NCBI GenBank assembly: GCA_017405765.1
Contig: JAFQZS010000006.1
Location: forward strand, 1-46,936
Direction of reading: 5' to 3'
From: Clostridia bacterium
GTDB lineage: Bacteria; Bacillota; Clostridia; Oscillospirales; RGIG577
Length of the DNA: 46,936 bases
The notes beneath the pieces were generated by a model. It was given only the letters and a program-made list of their open reading frames with translations, was not told where the DNA came from and made no database searches. Of the stretch, positions 34,263 through 42,344 are shown piece by piece; positions within the stretch are counted from its first letter, which is position 1; every line of letters starts with the position of its first letter. A program made the position numbers and the translations under genes.

Positions 34263-34291
34263 TTGAAATGAAAACGAAACAGTGATACAAT
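34263..34291 (+). promoter_or_regulatory. Promoter for yqeG
   Basis: TTGAAA (34263-34268) and TACAAT (34286-34291) are 17 bases apart, with an extended -10 TG at 34283-34284. The start codon of yqeG lies 43 bases on. Confidence 0.6.
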
Positions 34292-34334
34292 AAAAAAACA
34301 GTTTTTTTAAAGTTTTAGTATTTGGGGTTATTTT

Positions 34335-34871
34335 ATGGCGATAAAGCTGGTGCCCGATCTCATAGTTGCAGATATCCATGATATCACGCCTTCGCTGCTT
34401 ATTGACAATAACATAAGAGGAGTTATGGTGGACCTTGACAATACTTTGGCCTGCTATGACGAGCGCGAACCCGGCGACGATACGATAGAGTGGGTAAAAA
34501 GCATATGCGACAGCGGCATAAAATTGGGAATAATATCTAACAACAAACAGGAGCGGGTAGAGCAGTTCAACGCGAAGCTCGGTCTCCAGTTTAATGCTGC
34601 GCGCGCAAATAAGCCTTTCAAGCGCGGTTACATTGAGGTCGCGCGGAAGATGGGCCTCAATCATAACCGCATAGCCGTAGTGGGAGACCAGATATTCACC
34701 GACGTTTTGGGCGGCAATAACGTGGGCATGTACACTATAATGATAACCTCGAAAAGCAGGACGTGGAACAAGCTGCTTGCAATGAGAAGGATGCTTGAAA
34801 TGCCCTTCATCAAGCAGTACGAAAGAAAAAGAAATAAAATGAAAAGAATGAAGCCAAAGACCGGCGTTTAA
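34335..34871 (+). CDS. yqeG: YqeG-family HAD (class IIIA) phosphatase
   Basis: The 178-residue protein is a haloacid dehalogenase-type phosphatase. The nucleophile motif is DLDNTL at residues 33-38, followed by ISNNKQ (motif II), the lysine in NKPFKRG, and GDQIFTDVLGGN (motif III Asp). The C-terminal 15 residues are very basic (ERKRNKMKRMKPK). The substrate is unknown. The ribosome binding site is weak (TTGGGGTT). A terminator overlaps its stop codon. Confidence 0.92.
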   Translation: MAIKLVPDLIVADIHDITPSLLIDNNIRGVMVDLDNTLACYDEREPGDDTIEWVKSICDSGIKLGIISNNKQERVEQFNAKLGLQFNAARANKPFKRGYIEVARKMGLNHNRIAVVGDQIFTDVLGGNNVGMYTIMITSKSRTWNKLLAMRRMLEMPFIKQYERKRNKMKRMKPKTGV

Positions 34872-34889
34872 AACACGCGCGGTCTTTTT
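34856..34889 (+). terminator. Terminator overlapping the end of yqeG
   Basis: AAAGACCG (34856-34863) pairs with CGGTCTTT (34880-34887), with inner GCG/CGC pairing, followed by a T run. The 5' arm lies within the last yqeG codons. Confidence 0.75.
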
Positions 34890-34930
34890 GCGGTCTAAAA
34901 AAACAAAAGTATATTTATGGCGGTGGGAGC

Positions 34931-35374
34931 ATGAAGAAAAAATTACTCGTTTTATTTGGCGCGAACATGGACCTTATGGGAAAGTCTCAGACAAATATAT
35001 ACGGCGACGCGTCTCTTGAAGAGCTTATAAAGAAAATGGAGGAGTACGCACAGGAGCGCGGATTTGAGATCACTGCGTTTCATTCGAATATAGAGGGCGA
35101 GCTTGTCGATAAGATACACGCAGCAAGAGGCTGCTGCGAAGGGATAATAATAAACGCAGGCTCGTATTCCGTTTATTCATATGCGATACGCGACGCGCTG
35201 TATGCGTCTATGGTGCCTTGCATTGAGACAAACCAGACCAATATATACGCGCGCGAGGAATTCAGGGGCCGCTCGGTGCTTTCCGACGTATGCGTAGGAG
35301 AGATCACGGGCTTTGGGCAGGCGGTGTACCTTATGGCGATAGACGGCATGGCGCATCTTCTGAAAGGAGTATAA
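34931..35374 (+). CDS. AroQ-like protein lacking key dehydroquinase catalytic residues
   Basis: The 147-residue product has the length and many fixed positions of type II 3-dehydroquinate dehydratase (shikimate pathway): IYG with Tyr24, SNIEGELVDKIHAA, IIINAG with Asn75, YSYAIRDAL, and YAREEFR with Arg108 and Arg112. In classic numbering the catalytic Arg19 is Ser, His81 is Val and His101 is Asn; the usual NGPN loop is GANMD. The enzyme is therefore unlikely to work as a dehydroquinase. It keeps the Bacillus yqhS(aroQ)-yqhT-efp order, with pepP only three bases downstream. It is an intact frame, so a new role is more likely than decay. Confidence 0.85.
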   Translation: MKKKLLVLFGANMDLMGKSQTNIYGDASLEELIKKMEEYAQERGFEITAFHSNIEGELVDKIHAARGCCEGIIINAGSYSVYSYAIRDALYASMVPCIETNQTNIYAREEFRGRSVLSDVCVGEITGFGQAVYLMAIDGMAHLLKGV

Positions 35375-35377
35375 GAT

Positions 35378-36445
35378 ATGGATACGCTTAAAAGGCTTCA
35401 GGAGAAAATGAGACGCTTCGGCATGCCTGCGGCGCTCATACTTTCGGATGAGCAGCGCTTTTATCTTTCGGGCTTTAAAAGCAGCGCGGGATTTATGCTC
35501 GTTTTCCAAAACGACGCGTATCTTTTCGTGGATTCGCGCTATTATGAGGCGGCGAAGCTTTGCGCCGCGTCTCTTTCCTATGAGGTAAGACTGTTTCGCG
35601 GAAAAATCACGTCGTACATAACGGCGCTGATGAAGGACAAAAATATATCCGTGCTCTATTTTGAGGACGACCTCATATCGTTTGCCGATTTCCGAGCGCT
35701 TCATATGGCGCTTGAAAAGATAGAGCTTAAGCAGATGGGCGCTTTTATATCCGATCTTCGCATGATAAAGACTGTGCGCGAGCTTGAAAACATACGCCGA
35801 GCCCAAAAGGAAAGCGAGGATGCGCTCATGCGCGTCATGGGGCGCATTGGCGAAGGCATGACGGAGAGGGAGATCGCGCTTATGCTTGAATGGGAAATTA
35901 GGACGCGCGGCATGGACGCGTCGTTCGATTTTATCGTGGCAAGCGGCCAAAACTCCTCTAAGCCTCATGCGGTACCTACCGACAGAAGGCTTAAACGCGG
36001 AGATTTCCTTACGATAGACTTCGGAGCAAAATACAAAGGCTACTGCGCCGATATGACGCGCACTTTTTCGATAGGCAGCCCATCCGACGAGATGCGCAGC
36101 GTATACGAGACGGTAAGAGAAGCCAAAAATGCGGCAGAGCGCATAATACGCGCAGGCCTTAAAGGAAGCGAGATAGACCGCGCGGCGCGCGCGATCATAG
36201 AGGAAGCGGGATACGGCGCCGCTTTCGGCCACAGCCTCGGCCACGGAGTAGGCGTGGTCGTACATGAGCAGCCCAATTTTGCACCCATGTACGAGCGCGA
36301 GATCCCCGGGGGCGCCGTTGTATCGGTAGAGCCGGGCATATATCTTGAGGGCAGATTCGGCGTGAGGATCGAGGATCTTGTCTTCGTTGACGAGGACGCC
36401 GCCGTAAGCCTTAATTCGATGACGACCGAGCTTATAGAGCTTTAA
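35378..36445 (+). CDS. pepP: Xaa-Pro aminopeptidase (M24 family, YqhT-like)
   Basis: The 355-residue metallopeptidase removes an N-terminal residue before proline. The C-terminal pita-bread domain has its metal ligands in TIDFGAKYKGYCADMTRTF (two Asp), FGHSLGHGVG (His), SVEPGIY (Glu) and GVRIEDLV (Glu). The N-terminal creatinase-like domain is also present. The ribosome binding site AAAGGAG lies within the end of the AroQ-like gene. It precedes efp; the pairing may reflect the need to handle proline-containing peptides, though this is inference. Confidence 0.94.
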   Translation: MDTLKRLQEKMRRFGMPAALILSDEQRFYLSGFKSSAGFMLVFQNDAYLFVDSRYYEAAKLCAASLSYEVRLFRGKITSYITALMKDKNISVLYFEDDLISFADFRALHMALEKIELKQMGAFISDLRMIKTVRELENIRRAQKESEDALMRVMGRIGEGMTEREIALMLEWEIRTRGMDASFDFIVASGQNSSKPHAVPTDRRLKRGDFLTIDFGAKYKGYCADMTRTFSIGSPSDEMRSVYETVREAKNAAERIIRAGLKGSEIDRAARAIIEEAGYGAAFGHSLGHGVGVVVHEQPNFAPMYEREIPGGAVVSVEPGIYLEGRFGVRIEDLVFVDEDAAVSLNSMTTELIEL

Positions 36446-36469
36446 CCCTAAAAATGTGGTAAAAAAGGC

Positions 36470-36498
36470 TTGAAATAAGTGCAATAATAATTTAAAAT
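36470..36498 (+). promoter_or_regulatory. Promoter for efp
   Basis: TTGAAA (36470-36475) and TAAAAT (36493-36498) are 17 bases apart, in an AT-rich stretch. The leader to efp is about 95 bases. Confidence 0.6.
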
Positions 36499-36523
36499 AT
36501 AATCGTATAAGTATGAATGATTG

Positions 36524-36580
36524 CCTTCATGAAATCTACCGCACCATGAAGGTGTAAAAATTTGATTCACCGCAGTGCGG
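36524..36580 (+). promoter_or_regulatory. Leader hairpins before efp
   Basis: CCTTCATG (36524-36531) pairs with CATGAAGG (36545-36552). Alternatively CCGCAC (36539-36544) can pair with GTGCGG (36575-36580), ending close to the ribosome binding site. A regulatory role is possible but unproven. Confidence 0.35.
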
Positions 36581-36601
36581 CGGATATGGGAGAGAAAATA
36601 T

Positions 36602-37159
36602 ATGATATCAGCAGGCGATTTCAGAAACGGCATGACATTTGAAATGGACGGGAACGTATATCAGGTAGTGGAGTTCCAGCACGTTAAGCCGGGCAAGGGA
36701 GCGGCTTTCGTAAGAACGAAGATAAAGAACGTTATCACCGGCGGCGTTGTTGAAAAGAGCTTCAGCCCCACCGAAAAATTTGAACAGGCGTTCGTTGAAA
36801 GACGCGATGTAGAATATCTTTATACTGACGGCGAGCTTTATCATTTCATGGACTGTGAGACGTACGAGCAGGTGCCTTTAGGCCCCGACACCGTAGGCGA
36901 CAACCTCAAATTCGTAAAAGAGAACGTTGTCGTAAAGCTTTTAAGCTACAAGGGCAAGGTGTTCGCTCTTGAAGCGCCCAACTTCGTTGAGCTTGAGATA
37001 ACCTTTACCGAGCCCGGCGTAAAGGGCGATACGGCAACGAATGTACTGAAGCCCGCTACCGTTGAGACGGGAGCAGAGGTTAGAGTTCCTCTGTTCATAA
37101 ATGAAGGCGACAGAATACAGATAGATACGAGAACGGGCGAATACATGGGCCGCGCATAA
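36602..37159 (+). CDS. efp: Elongation factor P
   Basis: The 185-residue factor relieves ribosome stalling at polyproline stretches. It has the three beta-barrel layout, with the modifiable lysine Lys32 in [12 protein letters not shown] at the tip of domain I, as in Bacillus EF-P. The C-terminal signature [20 protein letters not shown] is complete. ATG at 36602 follows GGGAGAG; an in-frame ATG at 36575 precedes that site. No dedicated lysine-modifying EpmA gene is visible. Confidence 0.97.
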   Translation: MISAGDFRNGMTFEMDGNVYQVVEFQHVKPGKGAAFVRTKIKNVITGGVVEKSFSPTEKFEQAFVERRDVEYLYTDGELYHFMDCETYEQVPLGPDTVGDNLKFVKENVVVKLLSYKGKVFALEAPNFVELEITFTEPGVKGDTATNVLKPATVETGAEVRVPLFINEGDRIQIDTRTGEYMGRA

Positions 37160-37210
37160 TTTTAGGCGTCTTTGCATACATATATACGTGTAACTGAAAG
37201 GGATATTGAC

Positions 37211-37615
37211 ATGGAAGAAAAATTAGATAAGCTTGTGAAGCTCATATCCGAAGTTAAGGATGAAAAAGCCAAAGAAGCGCTTGCAATAGTTCTGGATATA
37301 TTAGCAGACGTCACCAATGAAATAGATGATATAAACGACGACCTTGACGCCATAGACGAAGCGTTCCAGCTTTTCGACGAGGATCTGGCTCAGGTAGAAG
37401 AGGCTGTGTTCGGCGAGCATGACCATGATCACGACCACCACCATCATCACCACGACCACGGCGCCGAATGCGGCTGCGAGGAGGAGCTTGAGGTCGCATG
37501 TCCGAACTGCGGCGTTCTTATTCCGCTTGAGTCCGCCGAGATCGAGCGCATCGAATGTCCCAACTGTAAAGTAATGATAGCCGTTGAATACGACGAAGAG
37601 GACATAGAGGAATAA
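37211..37615 (+). CDS. His-rich zinc-ribbon protein (CD1247-like)
   Basis: The 134-residue acidic protein begins with a helical domain (EEKLDKLVKLISEVKDEKAK) like the N-terminal CD1247-type domain of clostridial proteins. A metal-binding linker follows, with a run of alternating and consecutive His and Asp residues (DNA 37420-37460). The C-terminus is a zinc ribbon, CPNCG and CPNCK. Function is unknown; metal storage or sensing is inferred only from composition. ATG at 37211 follows AAAGGGA. It is downstream of efp and ends at a terminator. Confidence 0.8.
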   Translation: MEEKLDKLVKLISEVKDEKAKEALAIVLDILADVTNEIDDINDDLDAIDEAFQLFDEDLAQVEEAVFGEHDHDHDHHHHHHDHGAECGCEEELEVACPNCGVLIPLESAEIERIECPNCKVMIAVEYDEEDIEE

Positions 37616-37621
37616 AGAGTA

Positions 37622-37655
37622 AAAAGCCTGCGGGATCTTGACCCCGCGGGCTTTT
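37622..37655 (+). terminator. Terminator after the His-rich gene
   Basis: A 13-base stem with one T-G wobble pairs 37622-37634 with 37643-37655; the 3' arm ends in GGGCTTTT and TAATAT follows. Confidence 0.85.
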
Positions 37656-37675
37656 AATATATTGGGTGAGAGAAA

Positions 37676-38221
37676 ATGCGGCTTTTTATAGCAGTCAATT
37701 TTTCGGATGAGGTCAAAGATAAGCTTTATGAAACGGCGAAGCAGCTAAAAAAGCAAAGCGCAGGCGGCAGCTTTTCAAGAAGAGAAAACTACCACTTAAC
37801 GCTTTGCTTCATAGGAGAAACAGACAGAGTATCCGATGTGAAACGCATCATGGACAAGCTTTCTTTTAACGCCTTTTCTTTGAAGCTTTGCGGGCTGGGA
37901 CGCTTTTCATCGGGCGAAGGCGCAATATATTGGATCGGCGTGAAAGAAAACGGCGAGCTTTCGGATATTGCAAATAAGCTTTCACGCGGGCTTTTGTCGG
38001 CGGGGTTCAATATTGATAAGCGCCGCTTTAAGCCGCATATAACTTTGGGAAGGCGCGTCGTGATGCGCCGAGAATTCGATCTTGAAGCATTCGGAAGCTC
38101 TCTTTGGCCTATTTCAATGAACATATCGAGAATAAGCCTTATGAAATCGGAGCGCATAGAAGGCAGGCTTACATATACAGAGGTTTATGGCGTGTCATCC
38201 GATCGAAAAGACGCTTTTTAA
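37676..38221 (+). CDS. thpR: RNA 2',3'-cyclic phosphodiesterase ThpR (LigT family)
   Basis: The 181-residue 2H phosphoesterase opens 2',3'-cyclic phosphates on RNA ends. Both catalytic HxTx motifs are present: His40-Leu-Thr42 in NYHLTLCFIGE and His121-Ile-Thr123 in KPHITLGR. The start MRLFIAVNFS is typical. GGGTGAGAG lies upstream of the ATG. Its last 27 bases overlap the end of dacF on the opposite strand. Confidence 0.95.
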   Translation: MRLFIAVNFSDEVKDKLYETAKQLKKQSAGGSFSRRENYHLTLCFIGETDRVSDVKRIMDKLSFNAFSLKLCGLGRFSSGEGAIYWIGVKENGELSDIANKLSRGLLSAGFNIDKRRFKPHITLGRRVVMRREFDLEAFGSSLWPISMNISRISLMKSERIEGRLTYTEVYGVSSDRKDAF

Positions 38222-39388
38222 AAGAAGCATAAGGCAGTATCCCACATTGAGCTTTTCCACGCTCTCGGCGGCGATTATCGGCACGTCGGCTATAACCTCG
38301 CCGTCCAGCGTATAGATAAGATTTCCTACCTTTTGCCCTTGGCTTATGGGCGCTTTTACGCTGTCCGGAAGTAAGGCGCGCCCTGTTATGCGCGGGGCGT
38401 CTTCTTTTAATACCAAAAATCCGGGTTCTTTTTCTAAAGAAAGCGTTAAAAGATCTGATTTTCCGTTCAAAACGGTCATGGGTTCGGGGTTCTCCTCCTT
38501 TTCTGCGGCTGTGAATTTCGTATATCGTTCAAAGCCGTAATCGAGGAGCCGCGCCGCATCCTTGAATCTGTCGTCGCCTGTGGGCGACGTCATTACAACG
38601 GCGATAAGGCTTACGCCGTCTCGCTCGGCAGTAGCGCTCATGGAAAAGAGAGACTTGCTCGTGGAACCTGTTTTAAGTCCGGTTATCCCTTCATATGATC
38701 TTAAAAGCTTGTTGGTGCTGGTCAATGTAAAAGCGCCGTCTCTTATGGAATCAAGCCGTATTTTAGTATAGTCGAATATCATTTTATGAGAGATAAGCTC
38801 TCTTGACATAACGGCGATATCGCGCGCCGACGTGTAATGGTCGTCATCGTCAAGCCCGTGTGCGTTTACAAAGTGGGTATTGTTCATGCCGAGTTCGTGC
38901 GCGCGCTCGTTCATGCGCCTTACAAAAGCGTCGTTTGAACCCGACACGAATTCTCCCATGGCATAGGCCGCATCATTGGCCGAGGCTATAACAATGGATT
39001 TTATCATATCGCGCACGCTTAAAGTTTCTCCCTCTTTTAAGTATATCTGAGAGCCGCCGAGCGAGGATGCTTCCGCTGAGGCGGAGACCGTATCATCGAG
39101 AGAAAACTCGCCGCGTTCGAGCGCTTCAACTATTAAAAGCAGCGTCATTATTTTTGTGACGCTGGCGGGGCCGTGACGTTCGTCTGCGTTGTGCTCGTAA
39201 AGCACATTGCCCGTTTCGGCGTCGATAAGTATTGCGCTTTGGGCAAGAAGCCCTCTGTCGTCAGAGGCAGGGGATGTTTTTTCTTCATTTGATCCGCTTG
39301 CGGCGGCCGGTACTGACGGCACGGCGCAGAACATGACAAAAATGAGGCATAAGAATGCTGCGATCAGTCGAGAATATTTCTTTTTCAA
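38195..39388 (-). CDS. dacF: D-alanyl-D-alanine carboxypeptidase (DacF/PBP5 type)
   Basis: The 397-residue exported enzyme trims the terminal D-alanine of peptidoglycan stems. A signal peptide occupies about residues 1-30 (hydrophobic LIAAFLCLIFVMFCA, then AAAS). Penicillin-binding motifs are SVTK (Ser76), SAN (136-138) and KTG (239-241). A C-terminal beta domain ends in a hydrophobic segment near VGYCLMLLLKSVF that may anchor it to the membrane. Start is TTG at 39388, nine bases after GGAGG on the minus strand. DacF itself is sporulation-linked in Bacillus; dacA or dacB roles cannot be excluded. Confidence 0.94.
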   Translation of the reverse strand: MKKKYSRLIAAFLCLIFVMFCAVPSVPAAASGSNEEKTSPASDDRGLLAQSAILIDAETGNVLYEHNADERHGPASVTKIMTLLLIVEALERGEFSLDDTVSASAEASSLGGSQIYLKEGETLSVRDMIKSIVIASANDAAYAMGEFVSGSNDAFVRRMNERAHELGMNNTHFVNAHGLDDDDHYTSARDIAVMSRELISHKMIFDYTKIRLDSIRDGAFTLTSTNKLLRSYEGITGLKTGSTSKSLFSMSATAERDGVSLIAVVMTSPTGDDRFKDAARLLDYGFERYTKFTAAEKEENPEPMTVLNGKSDLLTLSLEKEPGFLVLKEDAPRITGRALLPDSVKAPISQGQKVGNLIYTLDGEVIADVPIIAAESVEKLNVGYCLMLLLKSVFSIG

Positions 39389-39564
39389 GGGAAATTACCT
39401 CCGATAAGGCTGTTTTGTATCATTTTTACGCGAAAACCGTTGCCAATATTCGTAATTGGTGTACAATTTAAGTGCATATATGAGTTTTTATTAAAATAGT
39501 ATAGCAGTTTCCCAAACGAAAAAACACCCTTTTTACCTTTTGATAGAAAACGAAGGAGGAAAAT

Positions 39565-41946
39565 ATGACAACGCGGCGGCCTTTGTTTCTTTTTGCGCTA
39601 TCATTGGCTCTGTCTGTGGCGGTCCTGCAATTTGCGCCCGCTTATATTTCGCTTGCTGTGTGCGCAGTATGTGCCGCCGTTTCTGTTGTTATAATACTGT
39701 TCTTTAAAAGAAATATTATAAGCCGTCCATATTTTATCGTTTTGTTTGCAGTATTCTTTGCCGGAGGGCTTTTATTTGTCTGGACGCACTGCTATATTGA
39801 GCCGGTATATTATTTTGCAGACAAACCGTCGCACATTGTGGGTTATATAAGCGACCTTGAATCAAAAACAAACCACGGATACAAATATACTTTAAGATGC
39901 GAGAGTATAGAAAGCAAAGGAGTATCGTATGCGCGGCCGTTTGATATCGCGCTTTATACCGACGCTCCCATTTCGGCAAGGCCCTATGAGCGCATAGAGA
40001 TAACCGCCGTAACTTCGCTTCCCGAAGAGGCAGACAAAGACGGTGATTTTGACAGCCGAGCCTTTCTTCGCTCAAAAGGCATATATCTTGAAGCAACACT
40101 TAAATCCGACCTGCTTATGAAAAGGACCGACGAGGTATGCGGCAATTTGTTCATGCGCACGGCGCTGGGCCTTAAAAGATATGTTTCTGACGCGATGCTC
40201 CTTGGCAAAGTTATGTCAAATGACAGTGCGGCGCTTGTAAGCGCAGTGACGATGAATTACAAGGGGAGACTTACGCCACACCAAAAGGAAGTATTTGCAT
40301 CCGTCGGCCTTTCGCATATGCTTGCCGCTTCGGGCATGCACTTATCAATACTCGTATTCTCGGTTTTGCTTCTCTTTCGCATGATGGGGCTTAGGCGCAG
40401 ATATGCGCTGTGCGCCGCGCTTTTTGTCGTTGTCGGATTTGCGGCTTTAGCCGGCTTTTCCGTATCTGTGGTGCGTTCAGGCGCGATGTTTTTCGTTATG
40501 GCAGGCGCCTCTATTTTTGGCAAAAGCTACGATCCGTATACGGCGCTTGGATGCGCCGCTGTATGTATCCTTTTTCAAAACCCCTTTGCCATAGGCGATG
40601 CGGGCTTTATTTTAAGCGCCGTATCGACGTTGGGCATACTGCTGTTTTCGCAAAAACTGATGCGTGTTCTTACAATAAAAAGAAAAGGCGTGATTTTTAA
40701 GGTTTTTAATTATTTTATAGGAATAATCTGTGTAACTCTTGCGGCGACGTCGCTTGCGGCGCCCTTTTCTATGTTTATTTTCGGAGGTTTGTCGCTTATT
40801 TCGCCGATTTCAAATCTGCTTGTTGCGCCTCTTTTGCCAGTTATATTTATTTTGTGTGCGCTTTCGGCGATTTTCGCCGCGACGCCTGCGACGCAGTTTT
40901 TTCAAATACTGCTTGAAGGGATATGCAGATATATTATATATGCGGCTGAGTCGCTTTCAAAGCTGCCTTATTCGTATCTCGTTACAAAAGGCGATATATA
41001 TTATGTGTGGATTGCATTTGCGGCGGCTGTAGTTATGATATGCATCGCGTCGAAAGAAAAGATAAGAACAGGGCAGGCAGTATGCATAATACTTGCGTCG
41101 CTTTTATTTACAGGCCTGTTTTCCGGTCCCAGCGTGCCTTCGGCCTTGTTGGATACGGGCTTCAGACTTTCGGTGCTTGATGTAGGTCAGGGACAATGTG
41201 TGCTTTTACAAAGTGAGGGGAAGACGTTTGTTATTGACTGCGGCACGTCGTCTTACGGCTGCGACGCGGGACAAACGGCAACGGAGTATCTGAAAAGAAA
41301 CGGCATAAATCATATAGACGCGCTTATTCTAAGCCATTATCACGACGACCATGCAAACGGCGCCAAAAAGCTTGCAGCCGGTATAAAAACAGATATGATA
41401 ATAATGCCGGCATGGGACGACGATGACGGCATGATGGAAAGCCTGACAGAAACGGCCGAAGAACTCGGTATCAGCGTTTGCAAAGTGGAGCATGATTCCG
41501 AGACGGCGGCAGGGGATCTTGTTATGCGAATTTATGCCGACCATATGTATAACGCAGCCGGGGAGACCAAAAAAGATTATAATGCTAATGAGAAGAATCT
41601 GGCAGTATATGTGGAATATGATAAGTCCAGCGCTCTTATAGAAGGCGATATGCCGGGCGAAGACGAGGGATATATCGCCGAGAAGAACGATTTGGATACG
41701 GATGTGCTTATTGTCGCGCATCACGGCTCAAAGTATTCGTCATACGCTGATTTTCTTAACATGTCAACTCCGAATATAGCCGTGATCTCGGTGGGAAGCG
41801 ACAATTCCTACTCTCATCCCTCCGACGAAACGCTTGATAGATTTAAGAGACTCGGCGCGCATGTTTGGCGCACCGATAACGACGGTACCGTTGTGATAGA
41901 CACGGTGGGCGACGGCATGTTTACGGTGTACAGCGCAAAAAAGTAA
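39565..41946 (+). CDS. comEC: DNA internalization competence protein ComEC/Rec2
   Basis: The 793-residue membrane protein forms the channel that brings transforming single-stranded DNA across the cell membrane. The N-terminal region has membrane helices and an OB-like extracellular part, followed by the competence domain (HMLAASGMHLSILVF). The C-terminal metallo-beta-lactamase domain has HYHDDHANG beginning at His591 and a later HHGSKYS. Both halves are fused in one chain, the full-length form. GAAGGAGG precedes the ATG. The stop region overlaps the end of a small minus-strand gene. Confidence 0.96.
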   Translation: MTTRRPLFLFALSLALSVAVLQFAPAYISLAVCAVCAAVSVVIILFFKRNIISRPYFIVLFAVFFAGGLLFVWTHCYIEPVYYFADKPSHIVGYISDLESKTNHGYKYTLRCESIESKGVSYARPFDIALYTDAPISARPYERIEITAVTSLPEEADKDGDFDSRAFLRSKGIYLEATLKSDLLMKRTDEVCGNLFMRTALGLKRYVSDAMLLGKVMSNDSAALVSAVTMNYKGRLTPHQKEVFASVGLSHMLAASGMHLSILVFSVLLLFRMMGLRRRYALCAALFVVVGFAALAGFSVSVVRSGAMFFVMAGASIFGKSYDPYTALGCAAVCILFQNPFAIGDAGFILSAVSTLGILLFSQKLMRVLTIKRKGVIFKVFNYFIGIICVTLAATSLAAPFSMFIFGGLSLISPISNLLVAPLLPVIFILCALSAIFAATPATQFFQILLEGICRYIIYAAESLSKLPYSYLVTKGDIYYVWIAFAAAVVMICIASKEKIRTGQAVCIILASLLFTGLFSGPSVPSALLDTGFRLSVLDVGQGQCVLLQSEGKTFVIDCGTSSYGCDAGQTATEYLKRNGINHIDALILSHYHDDHANGAKKLAAGIKTDMIIMPAWDDDDGMMESLTETAEELGISVCKVEHDSETAAGDLVMRIYADHMYNAAGETKKDYNANEKNLAVYVEYDKSSALIEGDMPGEDEGYIAEKNDLDTDVLIVAHHGSKYSSYADFLNMSTPNIAVISVGSDNSYSHPSDETLDRFKRLGAHVWRTDNDGTVVIDTVGDGMFTVYSAKK

Positions 41947-42118
41947 AGTCCCGAAGCTCTTTTTCGTTAAAGCTTCGGGACTTCTTGCGGTCGTATGCCT
42001 TTTTGTTTTTCGATACCCTCGTTACCGGGCTTATGTTCTGCCAAGTGCCGCGTTTTTTCAAGTCTAGCGCGCGCTTTTCTTTTTTCGACAGCTTTTCGTA
42101 GGGAACAAATTTTTTCAT
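41921..42118 (-). CDS. Small basic conserved protein
   Basis: The 65-residue product is Lys/Arg-rich, with KLSKKEKRALDLKKRGTW and NISPVTR followed by NKKAYDRKKSR. I recall similar short clostridial proteins with an RGTW...NPVTR pattern, of unknown function. AAAGGAGTGAT lies before the ATG on the minus strand, an excellent site. The 3' end overlaps comEC by 26 bases. A strong hairpin with a T-run lies within the last codons, ahead of the stop. Confidence 0.75.
   Translation of the reverse strand: MKKFVPYEKLSKKEKRALDLKKRGTWQNISPVTRVSKNKKAYDRKKSRSFNEKELRDFTFLRCTP
41937..41983 (-). terminator. Terminator hairpin inside the 3' end of the small basic gene
   Basis: A 13-base perfect stem pairs 41946-41958 with 41971-41983 (arms AAGTCCCGAAGCT and AGCTTCGGGACTT). 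Read on the minus strand it is followed by TACTTTTTTG. On the plus strand it directly follows the comEC stop but lacks a good T-run. Confidence 0.7.
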
Positions 42119-42275
42119 TAAATATCACTCCTTTATATGTGAAGCATATCACGCATTTTTCATTATGTCCATATTATCCGGCAAGATGTAATAATACTGA
42201 AATATCAAATTAAATGAGTTATATTATCAGTAAGCACATAAAACTATAGATTTTTGCATAATCTGTGCTTCGCTA

Positions 42276-42304
42276 TTGCATTTGAAATATGTGTTTGATA
42301 TAAT
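42276..42304 (+). promoter_or_regulatory. Promoter for the amino-acid ABC transporter
   Basis: TTGCAT (42276-42281) and a perfect TATAAT (42299-42304) are 17 bases apart, with an extended -10 TG at 42296-42297. The binding-protein start follows at 42345. Confidence 0.65.
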
Positions 42305-42344
42305 GTCTCTAAATTCAATAATAATTTGAAAGGGGAAATTTATC

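Noticed and set aside
35177..36484. A 435-codon open frame on the minus strand opposite pepP
   Set aside because: It lies antisense to a clearly conserved M24 peptidase, its product is dominated by Arg, Tyr, His and Ala in shadow-frame fashion, and no ribosome binding site or family is seen.
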